Origin: Streptomyces olivochromogenes
GTDB lineage: Bacteria > Actinomycetota > Actinomycetes > Streptomycetales > Streptomycetaceae
NCBI RefSeq assembly: GCF_021538895.1
Contig: NZ_JADDRL010000012.1
Coordinates: forward strand, 1 to 64,000
Direction: 5' to 3'
DNA length: 64,000 nt
Below the pieces are notes generated by a model. The model had not been told where the DNA came from, did not search any database, and saw nothing but the letters and a program-made list of their open reading frames with translations. The first letter of the stretch is position 1, and each line of letters starts with the position of its first letter. Positions 53,201-61,057 of this stretch are shown here, one piece after another. The translations under genes were made by a program, and so were the position numbers.

Positions 53201-54013
53201 GGTGAAGTCGACCCGCAGCACGAGGACGACGTGCAGCAGGTCGTCGGCCGCCAGCGCCGCCGCGAGCAGCCCCAGGAACGTCGCACGCTCCTCTTCGCCG
53301 GCCTGGGTGACGAGCTCCTCGGCCTGGTCCACGACGAGCAGCATCCGCGCACGGCCTCCGCCCCGCTGCGCCCTGAGCCGGCGCAGGAGTCCGGCGAGCA
53401 CGGCGTCGCCGCCCGGCGCGGCGAGCCGGGCGGCGGTGGCCGGCGGATCGGCGTCCGGGAGCGCCCGGCACAGCTCGGCGGCGAGCCGGGCCACGGGATC
53501 ACCCTCCGGCACGACCACCGGAAGGGCGATCCAGTGCCGACCGCGCCGCAGCGCGGCCAGCAGCCCCGCCCGCACCAGCGAGGACTTGCCCACCCCGGAC
53601 GCCCCGGCGACGACCAGGGCACGCCCTTGGGCCCCGTCGCCTCCGCCCGCCTCCAACTGCGTCCGCAGATCCCGTACTTCGGCGGCTCTGCCGAAGAAGA
53701 CCTCCGCATCGTGCTCGGTCAGCGCGTCGAGTCCCAGGTACACGGGCCGGTCGGCGGGCCAGGCGGGGCGCTGCCGCTCCTCGGGCAGCAACGCGTCGGA
53801 CACCTGGAGACCGACCGCGAGGAGCAGGGACACACCGAGGACGACGGTCGACTCGTCCCTGATCCACCGCGCGAACACCGCGGGATGGTCCGGATCACCG
53901 GTCACGTAGTTGGCGGCCAGACCGATCAGCACGCCCAGGACCAGTGAGGAGGCCTGGAGCCCCACCTTCACGAGTCGTCGCACCGGCCCCCCGATCTTTC
54001 TGCCCGTACTCAC
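50288..54013 (-). CDS. membrane STAND-ATPase with 15 WD40 repeats
   Basis: 1241 residues. Two N-terminal hydrophobic helices (ASSLVLGVLIGLAANYV; VVLGVSLLLAVGLQVS) anchor it. PVYLGLDALTEHDAEVFFGR starts the nSTAND1-type ATPase, with Walker A GASGVGKS at 137-144 and MLLVVDQAEELV as Walker B. Helical DNA-binding-like and Cys-poor linker regions follow to about 590. The rest is 15 WD40 repeats (each GH...V..WSPDG..L...S.D.TVRVW), probably two propellers. Such proteins act as ATP-driven signal platforms in Actinobacteria, some linked to kinases or conflict systems. The two kinases at 43.5-47.1 kb are close. Divergent from the gene at 54153. Confidence 0.88.
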   Translation of the reverse strand: MSTGRKIGGPVRRLVKVGLQASSLVLGVLIGLAANYVTGDPDHPAVFARWIRDESTVVLGVSLLLAVGLQVSDALLPEERQRPAWPADRPVYLGLDALTEHDAEVFFGRAAEVRDLRTQLEAGGGDGAQGRALVVAGASGVGKSSLVRAGLLAALRRGRHWIALPVVVPEGDPVARLAAELCRALPDADPPATAARLAAPGGDAVLAGLLRRLRAQRGGGRARMLLVVDQAEELVTQAGEEERATFLGLLAAALAADDLLHVVLVLRVDFTARFLSGPHAGLFRRSFLVPAMDSAALAEVITQPAAVAGLAFDPVLPTRMVTDTGSGEALPLLAFALETLAEEARRSQGRITTHAYEAIGGVHGALARRADETLARAGAAHRARVLGTLVRFVARRDGASVRRRVPLNALSAEERSVVDAFVAARLLVVSARADGEPEVSVAHEALLDRWPPLAEEIARREELLARRAEVEQLVGHWEESGRRSSYLIRDDRLHALETWAAADPELVAQAAARDFLAAARATDAAARRRQADALAQQSLERGRRDPELGLLLALSAIEEYADTSRTRRALVAALEGYRLSGVLREHSYMVRQVAWAPGGTWIATASHDRTVRVWNADDGTVVRVLTGHTDGVDAVAWSPDGDRLCSAARDRTVRIWEARTGRCLAVLTGHTDRVDALAWSPDGTYLASGSADTTVRLWRAATGECLRIWRGHSGSVRRVAWSPRGEPASACEDGTVRLWSPDGDEATLVLAAHPQAVTSVCWSPDGASLATVSEDRTLRVWSRSDGMLRLAVPVHQDTVWDVAWSPDGRRLATASSEYTVRVWDTGSMAQLHALAGHRDLVWSVAWSPDGRRLVTGCQDSVTRVWDVSGATELQVMTGHASAIRSLSWAPGDRLLASASDDGSVRVWDVRTGAAAHVSTRHRLPVWEAHWSPDGHDLVSAGHDGTARVWRPAGPPAETVLSGHTDYVWRARWAPSGARVATASSDGTARLWQRDGTAGPVLAGHDNIVATLAWSPDGERLVTGSHDRTARLWDARTGALLRVLRHHTKTVFEVAWSPDGRLVATMAWDHTVGLWDADSGRLMHVLSGHGDTVTHIAWSPDPAVLASVSRDRTIRVWDTDTGAVRRVLAGHDDFVRDLSWSPDGLRLATCSNDHTVRVWSPSAHGEAEVVGTHAAPVGVVAWSHDGRCVASAAQDLTVRTWRPTRDLPTMLATARSRLRRPLTPQERSEFGLPREPTQGAPH

Positions 54014-54152
54014 GCCAGTGCTGCTTCTGTGGTTCTGTTCACAATTCGCCGGAAATTGCGTCCTGCGTGCTGCCCGTCACATCGCGAATCGGGTCTTTTG
54101 CCTACGTTCGGTGGCCTGTGTCCCCCCACGCGAACTGTTGAGGCACCGCACC

Positions 54153-55043
54153 ATGGCGTACCCATCGACCCCTCTGTCGTACCCGCGGAACGCGGAGGGC
54201 CGTCGACCCCGGGGGAGACGCGCCGCGGTCTGGGGCGGTGTCCTCGCGGCCGCGGCGGCGACGGTCTTCTCGGCCGGCACCCCGGCCCCGGCGGCGACGG
54301 GCGCACACCCCGACGTGGTCGCGGCCCCGGGATGGGTGAAGACGCAGGGGAAGGCGCGGGTGACGGCCGCCGTCCTCGACCTCGACGGCAGTGGCGGCAA
54401 GCCTCTGGTCTACGGCGCCGACGTCCGGTACGACACCGCGAGCATCATCAAGGTCGACATCCTCGCCACGGCACTGCTCCAGGCCCAGGACGCCGGCCAC
54501 GGCCTCACCGCCGAGCAGCGGGCCGAGGCCGAGGTGATGATCGAGCGCAGCGACAACGCGGCGGCGAACGCCCTGTGGCGGCAGATCGGCCTGGCCCCGG
54601 GCCTGGAGGCGGCGAACAAGCGACTGGGGCTGACCTCCACCCACGGCGGCCCTGGCGCCAAGTGGGGGCTCACGCGGACGACGGCGAGCGACCAGATACG
54701 GCTGCTCCGCGCGGTCTTCGGTACGGGTACCGCCGGAAAGGGGGGCTCCAAGGCGCTCAGCCAGGCGTCCCGGACCTACATCCGTACGCTCATGAACCGG
54801 ATCGCCGGCGAGCAGGCGTGGGGTGTCTCCGCCGCGGCCGACTCCGGGTGGGCGTTGAAGAACGGCTGGCTGCAGCGCACGACCACGGGGCTGTGGGACG
54901 TCAACAGCGTGGGCCGGATCGCGGTGGGCAAGCACCACTACCTCGTCGCGGTCCTCTCGGACGGCAACACGTCCATGAAGGACGGCGTCGCGCTCGTGGA
55001 GCGCGCGGCCCGCACGGCGGTCGCGTCGGCCACGGCCGGCTGA
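54153..55043 (+). CDS. exported class A beta-lactamase-like serine hydrolase
   Basis: 296 residues from ATG 54153. A basic N-terminus and hydrophobic segment (AAVWGGVLAAAAATVFSAGT) form a signal peptide, possibly Tat (RGRRAAVW). The active-site SIIK gives Ser97 and Lys100, and RSDN at residues 132-135 is the SDN motif. LKNG, about residue 230, stands in place of the third KTG motif. Such proteins are serine hydrolases of the beta-lactamase/DD-peptidase fold that in Streptomyces often remodel peptidoglycan rather than confer resistance. It ends at a strong hairpin. Confidence 0.83.
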   Translation: MAYPSTPLSYPRNAEGRRPRGRRAAVWGGVLAAAAATVFSAGTPAPAATGAHPDVVAAPGWVKTQGKARVTAAVLDLDGSGGKPLVYGADVRYDTASIIKVDILATALLQAQDAGHGLTAEQRAEAEVMIERSDNAAANALWRQIGLAPGLEAANKRLGLTSTHGGPGAKWGLTRTTASDQIRLLRAVFGTGTAGKGGSKALSQASRTYIRTLMNRIAGEQAWGVSAAADSGWALKNGWLQRTTTGLWDVNSVGRIAVGKHHYLVAVLSDGNTSMKDGVALVERAARTAVASATAG

Positions 55044-55086
55044 GGCCGCCCTCGCGGCCGACCGGGGGTGCCCTCGGGGAGGGCTG

Positions 55087-55111
55087 ACGGAGCCCTCGCG
55101 GAGGGCTCCGT
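55087..55111. terminator. 11-bp hairpin after beta-lactamase-like gene
   Basis: ACGGAGCCCTC (55087-55097), GCG, GAGGGCTCCGT (55101-55111): a perfect stem 44 bp after the stop at 55043. No U-tract. Confidence 0.65.
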
Positions 55112-55198
55112 GGCCGTGCGGTCTGCCCGGTGCGTCACGACTTACGCTCGTTCGATCCTACGAACTTCCGGCTCAGGGGTTCCGGAACGAAGTCTGAT

Positions 55199-55211
55199 AG
55201 GAAACCTTCCT
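55199..55211. promoter_or_regulatory. palindrome upstream of chitosanase gene
   Basis: AGGAA-ACC-TTCCT is a perfect 5-bp dyad 53 bp upstream of the chitosanase start, followed by gttagtgaagg. AT-leaning AGGAAAnnTTCCT-like dyads occur upstream of several Streptomyces polysaccharide hydrolase genes, and chitosanase genes there are known to be operator-controlled. Confidence 0.5.
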
Positions 55212-55263
55212 GTTAGTGAAGGTCCCGCCAACTTCCCACCCCCCACCCCCAGTTGGAGTTCCT

Positions 55264-56109
55264 GTGGCGCACCACGACCATGACGCAGCGTTCCCCTCCG
55301 CCGTCTCCCGCCGGTCCTTCGTCGCCCTGACCGGCGCCCTGGCCCTCGGCACGTTCCTGTCCGCGCCGCACGCCACGGCGCTGCCCGCCGCGGCCGCGGC
55401 CTCCGGCCTCGACGACCCGGCCAAGAAGGAAATCGCCATGAAGCTGGTGTCGAGCGCGGAGAACTCCTCGCTCGACTGGAAGGCCCAGTACAAGTACATC
55501 GAGGACATCGGCGACGGCCGCGGCTACACCGCCGGCATCATCGGCTTCTGTTCCGGCACCGGCGACATGCTCGACCTCGTCGAGCTCTACACCGACCGCA
55601 AGCCCGGGAACGTGCTCGCCAAGTACCTGCCGGCCCTGCGCCGGGTCAACGGCTCGGACTCGCACGACGGGCTCGACCCGAACTTCCCCAAGGACTGGCG
55701 CAAGGCGGCACAGGACTCGGCGTTCCAGCAGGCGCAGAACGACGAGCGCGACCGCGTCTACTTCAACCCCGCGGTACGCCAGGGCAAGGCCGACGGGCTG
55801 CGCGCGCTCGGCCAGTTCGCCTACTACGACGCCATCGTCATGCACGGCGACGGGGGCGACTCCACGAGCTTCAGCAACATCCGCAAGCGCGCGCTGCGCC
55901 AGGCGAAGCCGCCGGCGCAGGGAGGCGACGAGACGACGTACCTCAATGCCTTCCTCGACGCCCGGGTGTGGGCCATGAAGCAGGAGGAGGCCCACAGCGA
56001 CACCAGCCGGGTCGACACCGCACAGCGTGTCTTCCTGCGCAAGGGCAACTTCGACCTGAACCCGCCGCTGGACTGGAAGGTGTACGGGGACAGTTACCAC
56101 ATCGGCTGA
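55264..56109 (+). CDS. GH46 chitosanase, exported
   Basis: 281 residues from GTG 55264 (ggag upstream; a GTG at 55216 would lengthen it with a Pro-rich, non-signal stretch). A Tat-like signal (VSRRSFVALTGALALGTFLS) precedes an Ala-rich cleavage zone near residue 47. The catalytic pair is Glu66 (SSAENSSLDW) and Asp84 (EDIGDGRGYTAG), 18 residues apart as in the Streptomyces sp. N174 enzyme. It closely follows that sequence through GIIGFCSGTGDMLDLVELYT. The enzyme hydrolyses chitosan outside the cell. Confidence 0.93.
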   Translation: MAHHDHDAAFPSAVSRRSFVALTGALALGTFLSAPHATALPAAAAASGLDDPAKKEIAMKLVSSAENSSLDWKAQYKYIEDIGDGRGYTAGIIGFCSGTGDMLDLVELYTDRKPGNVLAKYLPALRRVNGSDSHDGLDPNFPKDWRKAAQDSAFQQAQNDERDRVYFNPAVRQGKADGLRALGQFAYYDAIVMHGDGGDSTSFSNIRKRALRQAKPPAQGGDETTYLNAFLDARVWAMKQEEAHSDTSRVDTAQRVFLRKGNFDLNPPLDWKVYGDSYHIG

Positions 56110-56766
56110 CCCTCGAGACACGCCCCGTCGGCCGCCGTTCCGGTCTCGGAGCGGCGGTCGCCCCGCGCGACGGGCGCGATCGGCTCCGGCTGTCGCGTCG
56201 CGGCGATCGTGCTCGGTTCTGGGCGTGTTGAGATCCGAGCGAGCCCTGTTCGACGTGTCCGCTGCCCTCCGTCCCGTGCAGCCGCAGGGCGCGTCCGACG
56301 AGAAAGTGCCCGGCCGTCAGGCCCTCCACGGAGTGCGGGCCGAGGACGCACAGCAGCCGTTTGAGGTACTCGGTCTCCCGTTTGCCCGCGAGAACGTCGG
56401 CGCTCGAACGACCGCTCCGGGCCGACCGTCCTGTCCGGAAGCGGGCGGTCCACTCCGCGCCCAACTGTTCGAAAAGCATCGGTTCCCTCGCCCGTGGCTT
56501 CGACCGGCGCCGCGCTCCCACCGATCCCCGTGCCCGGCAACCGTGTTTGCAGGCCAGGCGATTGCCGCTCCGCGTACGTGAACGAACACCGCTCCACGTA
56601 CTCCGTCACGGCCCGGCCGCACGGTCGTCCCGTACGTCCCACGCATGGCGGAACGCCACACCAACACCAGTGGATTGTGTCCGGATTACTCGTCTGACTG
56701 GTGTTCGACTCCGGTGATACTCGGGGCTGGGCAATCCGTCCCAATTCCCACGTCCGGAGGCCGCTG
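56110..56766. other. 657-bp gap with a possible gene remnant
   Basis: Between the chitosanase stop and the lanthipeptide precursor candidate. No intact gene is convincing. On the minus strand, ATG 56479 opens a frame (MLFEQLGAEWTARFRTGRSA, later RETEYLKRLLCVLGPHSVEG) that looks protein-like to about 56230. It then degenerates into Arg/Ser repeats and would run into the chitosanase gene. It may be a decayed gene. Base composition is slightly less GC-biased than its neighbours. Confidence 0.35.
56694..56721 (+). promoter_or_regulatory. candidate promoter of lanthipeptide unit
   Basis: CTGACT (56694-56699) and GATACT (56716-56721) are 16 bp apart, each with four of six consensus matches, 46 bp upstream of the precursor start. 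Weak on its own, but placed where a promoter is needed. Confidence 0.3.
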
Positions 56767-56967
56767 ATGCCCCAGACCAGTGTTCACACCGCCGCCGTGC
56801 TCGACGCCTGGCTGTCGGGTGCCGAGAGCGCGTATGGCCAGATCAACCCCGCCGGGCCGCTCTATGTCGGTGGCGCCGCCGCAGAGGCCGCGCTGACCGA
56901 CCCGAGCGACTCCCTGTACGGCTTCTGTTCCAGCCCGAGCGGGTCGCGCGGCAGCTGGTGTTGCTGA
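56767..56967 (+). CDS. candidate class II lanthipeptide precursor
   Basis: 66 residues from ATG 56767 with a good ribosome binding site (ggagg, 56756-56760). The leader-like part (VLDAWLSGAESAYGQINPAG, PLYVGGAAAEAAL) recalls small DUF6229-type peptides found beside lanthipeptide synthetases. The last 23 residues hold seven Ser, one Thr and three Cys: TDPSDSLYGFCSSPSGSRGS, then WCC at the end. That is what a LanM substrate needs for lanthionine rings. It lies 182 bp upstream of the LanM gene on the same strand. Processing site and ring pattern cannot be read from sequence. It could instead be an unrelated small protein, but size, position and composition argue for a precursor. Confidence 0.68.
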   Translation: MPQTSVHTAAVLDAWLSGAESAYGQINPAGPLYVGGAAAEAALTDPSDSLYGFCSSPSGSRGSWCC

Positions 56968-57149
56968 TCGACGGCGGCACCTTCAGGGGCCTGTGAGGGC
57001 CTTGGTGTGAAGTGAGTTCGAAGAACGGAGCGTGGGGGACCGCGCGTACTGCCGGGCGCCGATGTGCCCGGGCCGGTCGCGTGGTTCCCCGCGTCGTTTC
57101 CGGGCGCCTCGGAAGGCGCGGACGAGCGGCGGAATGGGGAGGGCGGACG

Positions 57150-60032
57150 GTGAGCGGAGCGGCGCCGGCAGGGCCGAAGGGGTCACAGGAGCCGACGGGG
57201 TCGGATCGGCGGGGCGAGGCGGAGTGGTTCGCCGAACCCGTACGAAGCATCGCCCGCCCATGGCGGGAGGAACTGGCCCGGCGACTGGCCGCCGTGGACG
57301 CGCTGAGCCCGGCGGAACGGGACGTGGTGCTGGAGGCCGGGCACACCGGCCTCCTCAAGTCCCTGCACGCCAAGCTGTCCCGCCTGTACCTGATCGAACT
57401 GCACGCCCTGCGCATGGCGTTGGGCGGCGGACCGCCCGGCGCGGGCGAGCGCGAGGGCGCGGGAGGCGGGACCGACACCGAGACCTGGGCCGCGTTCATC
57501 AAGGAGGCCGGGCAGGAGGGCCATCTCGACCGGCTGGCCGGCCGGTACCCGACCGCCGGTTCCCGGGTCGCCTCGGTGGCGCGCCTGTCGGTGGCCGCCA
57601 CGGCCGGATTCGCCCAGCGGCTGGCCGCGGACCGCGACCTGCTGCGGCCCCTGCTGGAGGCGCCCGCGGGGGAGTTGCGGGCGGTGGAGTTCGGGGAGGG
57701 CGACACCCACCGGGGCGGCCTGACGGTCAGCCGGGTCGAATTCGCCGGCGGCAGCGTCATGTACAAGCCCCGGCCGTCCGAGGCCGACGTGGCGCTCGGC
57801 GCGCTCCTGGACGAACTGTTCGCGGACTTCCCCGGCGCCCCGGCACCGGACGAGCGCATCCGGGTGCCGCGGACACTGGTACGGGAGGGCTACGGCTGGG
57901 CCGAGTTCGTCCCCCACCGCTACTGCACGGGCGACGCCGAACTCGACGCGTTCTACCGCAACGTGGGCCACTGGCTGGCCGTCCTCCGCTTCACCGGCGG
58001 CACCGACATGCACGCCGAGAACATGATCGCCGCGGGACCGGTCCCGGTCATCGTGGACGCCGAGACGCTGTTCGACGCGCCCGCGCCCTTCCCGCCCAGC
58101 GGACAGGGCGACGCCGTGGACGTGGCCGCGGCGGCCATCCGCCGCACGGTGCTGCGGACCGGCCTGCTGCCCGTGCGCGGCACCGGCTTCGCGCTCGGCG
58201 GGGTGGACATCTCCGGCGTCGGGGCGCTGCCCGGACAGCAACCGCTGATCCCGAACCCGGTGATCGCGGACGGCGGCACCGCGGCGGCCCGCTTCGAGGT
58301 GGACCTGGTGGCCATGCCCAGCGCGGGCAACCACCCCAGCCCCACCCCGGTGCTGAGCGCGTACTGGGACCGGATCCTGGCCGGGTTCCGCGAGATGACC
58401 GCGCACCTGCGCAGGCCCGGGACCGACCCGCACCGGCTGCTGCGCCGATTCGAAGGGGCCCAGGCACGACGGATCCTGCGGCCGACACAGGCGTACGTCG
58501 ACATCGGCCGCATGCTGTGGCACCCGGCGTCGCTGCACGACGAGGCGGCGGCGGTCGAGCGGGCCCGGGACATCCTGCGGCGCAACGCCGAGGTGCTGCC
58601 CGGCGCGCCGACGGACCGCGCGGCCATCGACGGCGAGATCGCGGACCTGCTCGTCGGCGACGTACCGATGTTCACCTTCACCGTCGACGCGGCCGCCGTC
58701 CGCGCCACGGTCGAGGACTGGCGCACCGCCGACCTGCCACTGGAGGAGTCGGTGATCCAGGACGCGCTGGTCGGCGCCTACCTCAACGAGCGCACGCTGC
58801 CGCCGCGGGTGCAGGCCGCCGCGCACGAGCCGCACGCCCGCGATCGCGAGCGGCGCCGCCGCGACCTGGCGGCCCAGATGGTCCGGCGGCTGTGCGACGG
58901 TGCGGTGCGCGGCGCGGACGGCACGGCCACCTGGATCAGCCCCGTCTTCACCCCCGCGGGATGGTCCATCCGCGTCCTGCCCGCCGACCTCTACACCGGG
59001 CAGGGCGGAGTGGCGCTCACGCTCGCCGAGTACCTCACCGAGGTGCGGGCCGGCCGCGCGGACGAAGTACCGGGCGTGGCCGAGACGTTCGACGGAGCGC
59101 TACGGGTGCTGGTCGGCACCGAGGACCGGACGCCCACGCCGTCGCCCGGCGCGTTCAGCGGAGCCGCCTCCCAGGTGTGGACCTGGCTGGCGCTGCACCG
59201 GGTGCTCGGTGAGGACCGGCTGCTGGAGCGGGCCGCCGAGCGGGCGGTGCCGCTCGCGGAGGGCCGGCTGGTCGAGGACGACATCGAGGTGGACCTCCTC
59301 AACGGGGCGGCCGGCGGTGTCGTACCCCTGCTCAACCTGGCCGCGGCGACCGGGCAGGACCGCTGGCTCGCGGCCGCCGCGCGCATCGGCCGCCGCCTGA
59401 CCGGGCAGGCCACGCTCGACGCGAGCGGCGCCCGCTGGACGACCCGCCTCAACCCCGAGGGCATCGGCGGCTTCGCCCACGGCGCCACCGGCATCGGCTG
59501 GGCCCTGACCCGGCTGGCCCTCGGTGACGCGGGTACGGCGGCCGAGCGGCGCGGCTGGCACGCCCTGGGGGAGCGGGCCTTCGCCTACCAGGAGTCCCTC
59601 TACCAGCCCGAGCAGGGGAACTGGCTCGACGTCCGTGTCGGCGCCGAGGAGGACTTCTTCACCAGTTGGTGCCACGGCAGCGCGGGCGTCGGCATCGGCA
59701 TGCTCGACCTGCACCGGCGCACGGGAGATCCCGCCCACCTCGACATGGCGCACCGCGCCGCGCGCGCCTGCGCCGCCGAGGGCTTCGGCTGGAGCCATAC
59801 GCTGTGCCACGGCGACCTGGGCCTCTGGGAGTTCCTCACGTCCCTGGGCTTCTCAGACCCCTTCGACCTGGACGGCGAACTCCTCACCGGCCTCGAACAG
59901 CGCGGCCCGGTCGGCGGCCTGGCCCGCGAGGCGTTCTCACCGAGCCTCATGTCCGGCCTCGCGGGAGTCCTCCACACCCTCCTCCGCATGCATCCGGAGG
60001 CCACCCTGCCCAATCCCCTCCTCCTCGACTGA
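57150..60032 (+). CDS. lanM: class II lanthipeptide synthetase LanM
   Basis: 960 residues. GTG 57150 is preceded by ggggagg at 57136-57142, so it is preferred over the in-frame GTG at 57012, which has none. The N-terminal dehydratase has SVMYKPRPSEAD (Lys206) and GGTDMHAENMIAAGPVPVIV with DAETLF (His288, Asn291, Asp303), the kinase-like residues that phosphorylate Ser/Thr and eliminate phosphate. The C-terminal LanC-like cyclase has zinc ligands Cys841 (SWCHGSAG), Cys886 and His887 (LCHGDLG). It makes dehydroamino acids and then lanthionine bridges. No transporter, protease or immunity gene follows; the next gene is convergent. (The long motif spans residues 283-308.). Confidence 0.9.
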   Translation: MSGAAPAGPKGSQEPTGSDRRGEAEWFAEPVRSIARPWREELARRLAAVDALSPAERDVVLEAGHTGLLKSLHAKLSRLYLIELHALRMALGGGPPGAGEREGAGGGTDTETWAAFIKEAGQEGHLDRLAGRYPTAGSRVASVARLSVAATAGFAQRLAADRDLLRPLLEAPAGELRAVEFGEGDTHRGGLTVSRVEFAGGSVMYKPRPSEADVALGALLDELFADFPGAPAPDERIRVPRTLVREGYGWAEFVPHRYCTGDAELDAFYRNVGHWLAVLRFTGGTDMHAENMIAAGPVPVIVDAETLFDAPAPFPPSGQGDAVDVAAAAIRRTVLRTGLLPVRGTGFALGGVDISGVGALPGQQPLIPNPVIADGGTAAARFEVDLVAMPSAGNHPSPTPVLSAYWDRILAGFREMTAHLRRPGTDPHRLLRRFEGAQARRILRPTQAYVDIGRMLWHPASLHDEAAAVERARDILRRNAEVLPGAPTDRAAIDGEIADLLVGDVPMFTFTVDAAAVRATVEDWRTADLPLEESVIQDALVGAYLNERTLPPRVQAAAHEPHARDRERRRRDLAAQMVRRLCDGAVRGADGTATWISPVFTPAGWSIRVLPADLYTGQGGVALTLAEYLTEVRAGRADEVPGVAETFDGALRVLVGTEDRTPTPSPGAFSGAASQVWTWLALHRVLGEDRLLERAAERAVPLAEGRLVEDDIEVDLLNGAAGGVVPLLNLAAATGQDRWLAAAARIGRRLTGQATLDASGARWTTRLNPEGIGGFAHGATGIGWALTRLALGDAGTAAERRGWHALGERAFAYQESLYQPEQGNWLDVRVGAEEDFFTSWCHGSAGVGIGMLDLHRRTGDPAHLDMAHRAARACAAEGFGWSHTLCHGDLGLWEFLTSLGFSDPFDLDGELLTGLEQRGPVGGLAREAFSPSLMSGLAGVLHTLLRMHPEATLPNPLLLD

Positions 60033-60050
60033 CAGGGCACCCAGGGTGCA

Positions 60051-60076
60051 GCGGGGCGGCGTCGACGCCGCCCCGC
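60051..60076. terminator. 11-bp hairpin between LanM and SDR genes
   Basis: GCGGGGCGGCG (60051-60061), TCGA, CGCCGCCCCGC (60066-60076): a perfect stem and tetraloop between convergent genes, able to terminate either direction. Confidence 0.75.
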
Positions 60077-60083
60077 CGCGGTC

Positions 60084-60860
60084 TCAACTGGGCTGGGCCG
60101 TCGGCATGATGGTGACCTGCTGGAGGTTGGCTCGCGGCGGCAGGCTCGCGATGAACCCGACGGTCTGCGCGATGTCCTGCGACGTGAGCCACTCCATCGA
60201 CTCCTTGGAGCCCTCCAGCCAGGCCAGGGCGCCCTCGTCGGTGACGTGGTCCTGCAGCTCGGTGCCGACGATGCCCGGCTCGATCGCCGAGACCCGTACC
60301 TTCTTCGCGCCGAGCTCGACCCGCAGGTGCCGGGAGAGGTGGGTGACGTACGCCTTCGTCGCGGAGTAGACGGCGAAGTGCGGGAAGATGTTCTGCGCCG
60401 CGATCGACGACGTGTTGATCAGGTCGGCCACGCCGCGCTCACCGGCCGCCCTCACCAGCTGCGGCGTGAACGCGGCGATGACGTTCATGAGGCCGGTGAC
60501 GTTGAGGTCGATCTGCCGCTGCCACTGGTCGGTGGCGAGCTCCTCGACCGGCGCGGGGAGCATGACGCCCGCGTTGTTGAAGAGCAGGTCGGCGTCGCCC
60601 AGTTCGGCCGCCACCTGGTCGGCCGCCGCCCGCACGGCGGCCGCGTCGGTCACGTCGACCGCCAGGGCCAGGGCCTGGCCGCCGTTCTTCTCGATCCGGG
60701 CGACCAGGTCGTCGAGTCGGTCCGCGCGCCGCGCGAGGACGGCGACGCGGGCGCCCAGCTCCGCCAAGTACTCGGCCGACGCCTCGCCGATACCGCTGGA
60801 GGCGCCGGTGACGACCGCGACGCGGCCGGTGAGGGGGCGGGCAGAGTTCTGCGTGGTCAT
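60084..60860 (-). CDS. SDR family NAD(P)-dependent oxidoreductase
   Basis: 258 residues from ATG 60860; the frame upstream is not protein-like. TGASSGIG is the cofactor loop. ARRADRLDDLVARIEKNGG suggests NADP. NNAG, NTSSIAAQN and YSATKAYVTHLSRHLRVEL give the structural and catalytic residues. It resembles bacterial oxidoreductases of the YdfG type. It is divergent from the MmyB-like regulator at 61058, copying the arrangement at 26.1-27.8 kb. Confidence 0.88.
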   Translation of the reverse strand: MTTQNSARPLTGRVAVVTGASSGIGEASAEYLAELGARVAVLARRADRLDDLVARIEKNGGQALALAVDVTDAAAVRAAADQVAAELGDADLLFNNAGVMLPAPVEELATDQWQRQIDLNVTGLMNVIAAFTPQLVRAAGERGVADLINTSSIAAQNIFPHFAVYSATKAYVTHLSRHLRVELGAKKVRVSAIEPGIVGTELQDHVTDEGALAWLEGSKESMEWLTSQDIAQTVGFIASLPPRANLQQVTIMPTAQPS

Positions 60861-60981
60861 GAGGGACACCTTTCGGAATCGGGCGAGAGGGTCTGGGGCC
60901 GCGGCCGGTGCCGCCGTGCCCTTCACCAGAACATCACCCGCGAGGCCCTCGCGGAGCGGCCAAAGGCGCCCTGACCAGGCA

Positions 60982-61002
60982 AGTACCCGTGAGGCAGGTA
61001 CT
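60982..61002. promoter_or_regulatory. inverted repeat with 9-nt spacer, candidate MmyB-like operator
   Basis: AGTACC (60982-60987), nine bases, GGTACT (60997-61002), in the 197-bp gap between the divergent SDR and regulator. The two halves also lie within a direct repeat (aggca followed by AGTACC or GGTACT). The 9-nt spacing equals that of the repeat in the first MmyB/SDR pair. Confidence 0.55.
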
Positions 61003-61057
61003 GGCAGGACCACCCCGGCGCAGGACAGGCCACCTCCGCTGCGGACAGACTGGACGG

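Noticed and set aside
55943..56521. Minus-strand frame overlapping the chitosanase 3' end considered as a full gene
   Set aside because: It would overlap the well-supported GH46 gene by 167 bp and its C-terminal half is Arg/Ser low-complexity; only a remnant is noted.
57012..57149. GTG 57012 as LanM start
   Set aside because: No ribosome binding site and the added 46 residues are low-complexity Arg/Gly; GTG 57150 has ggggagg at the right distance.
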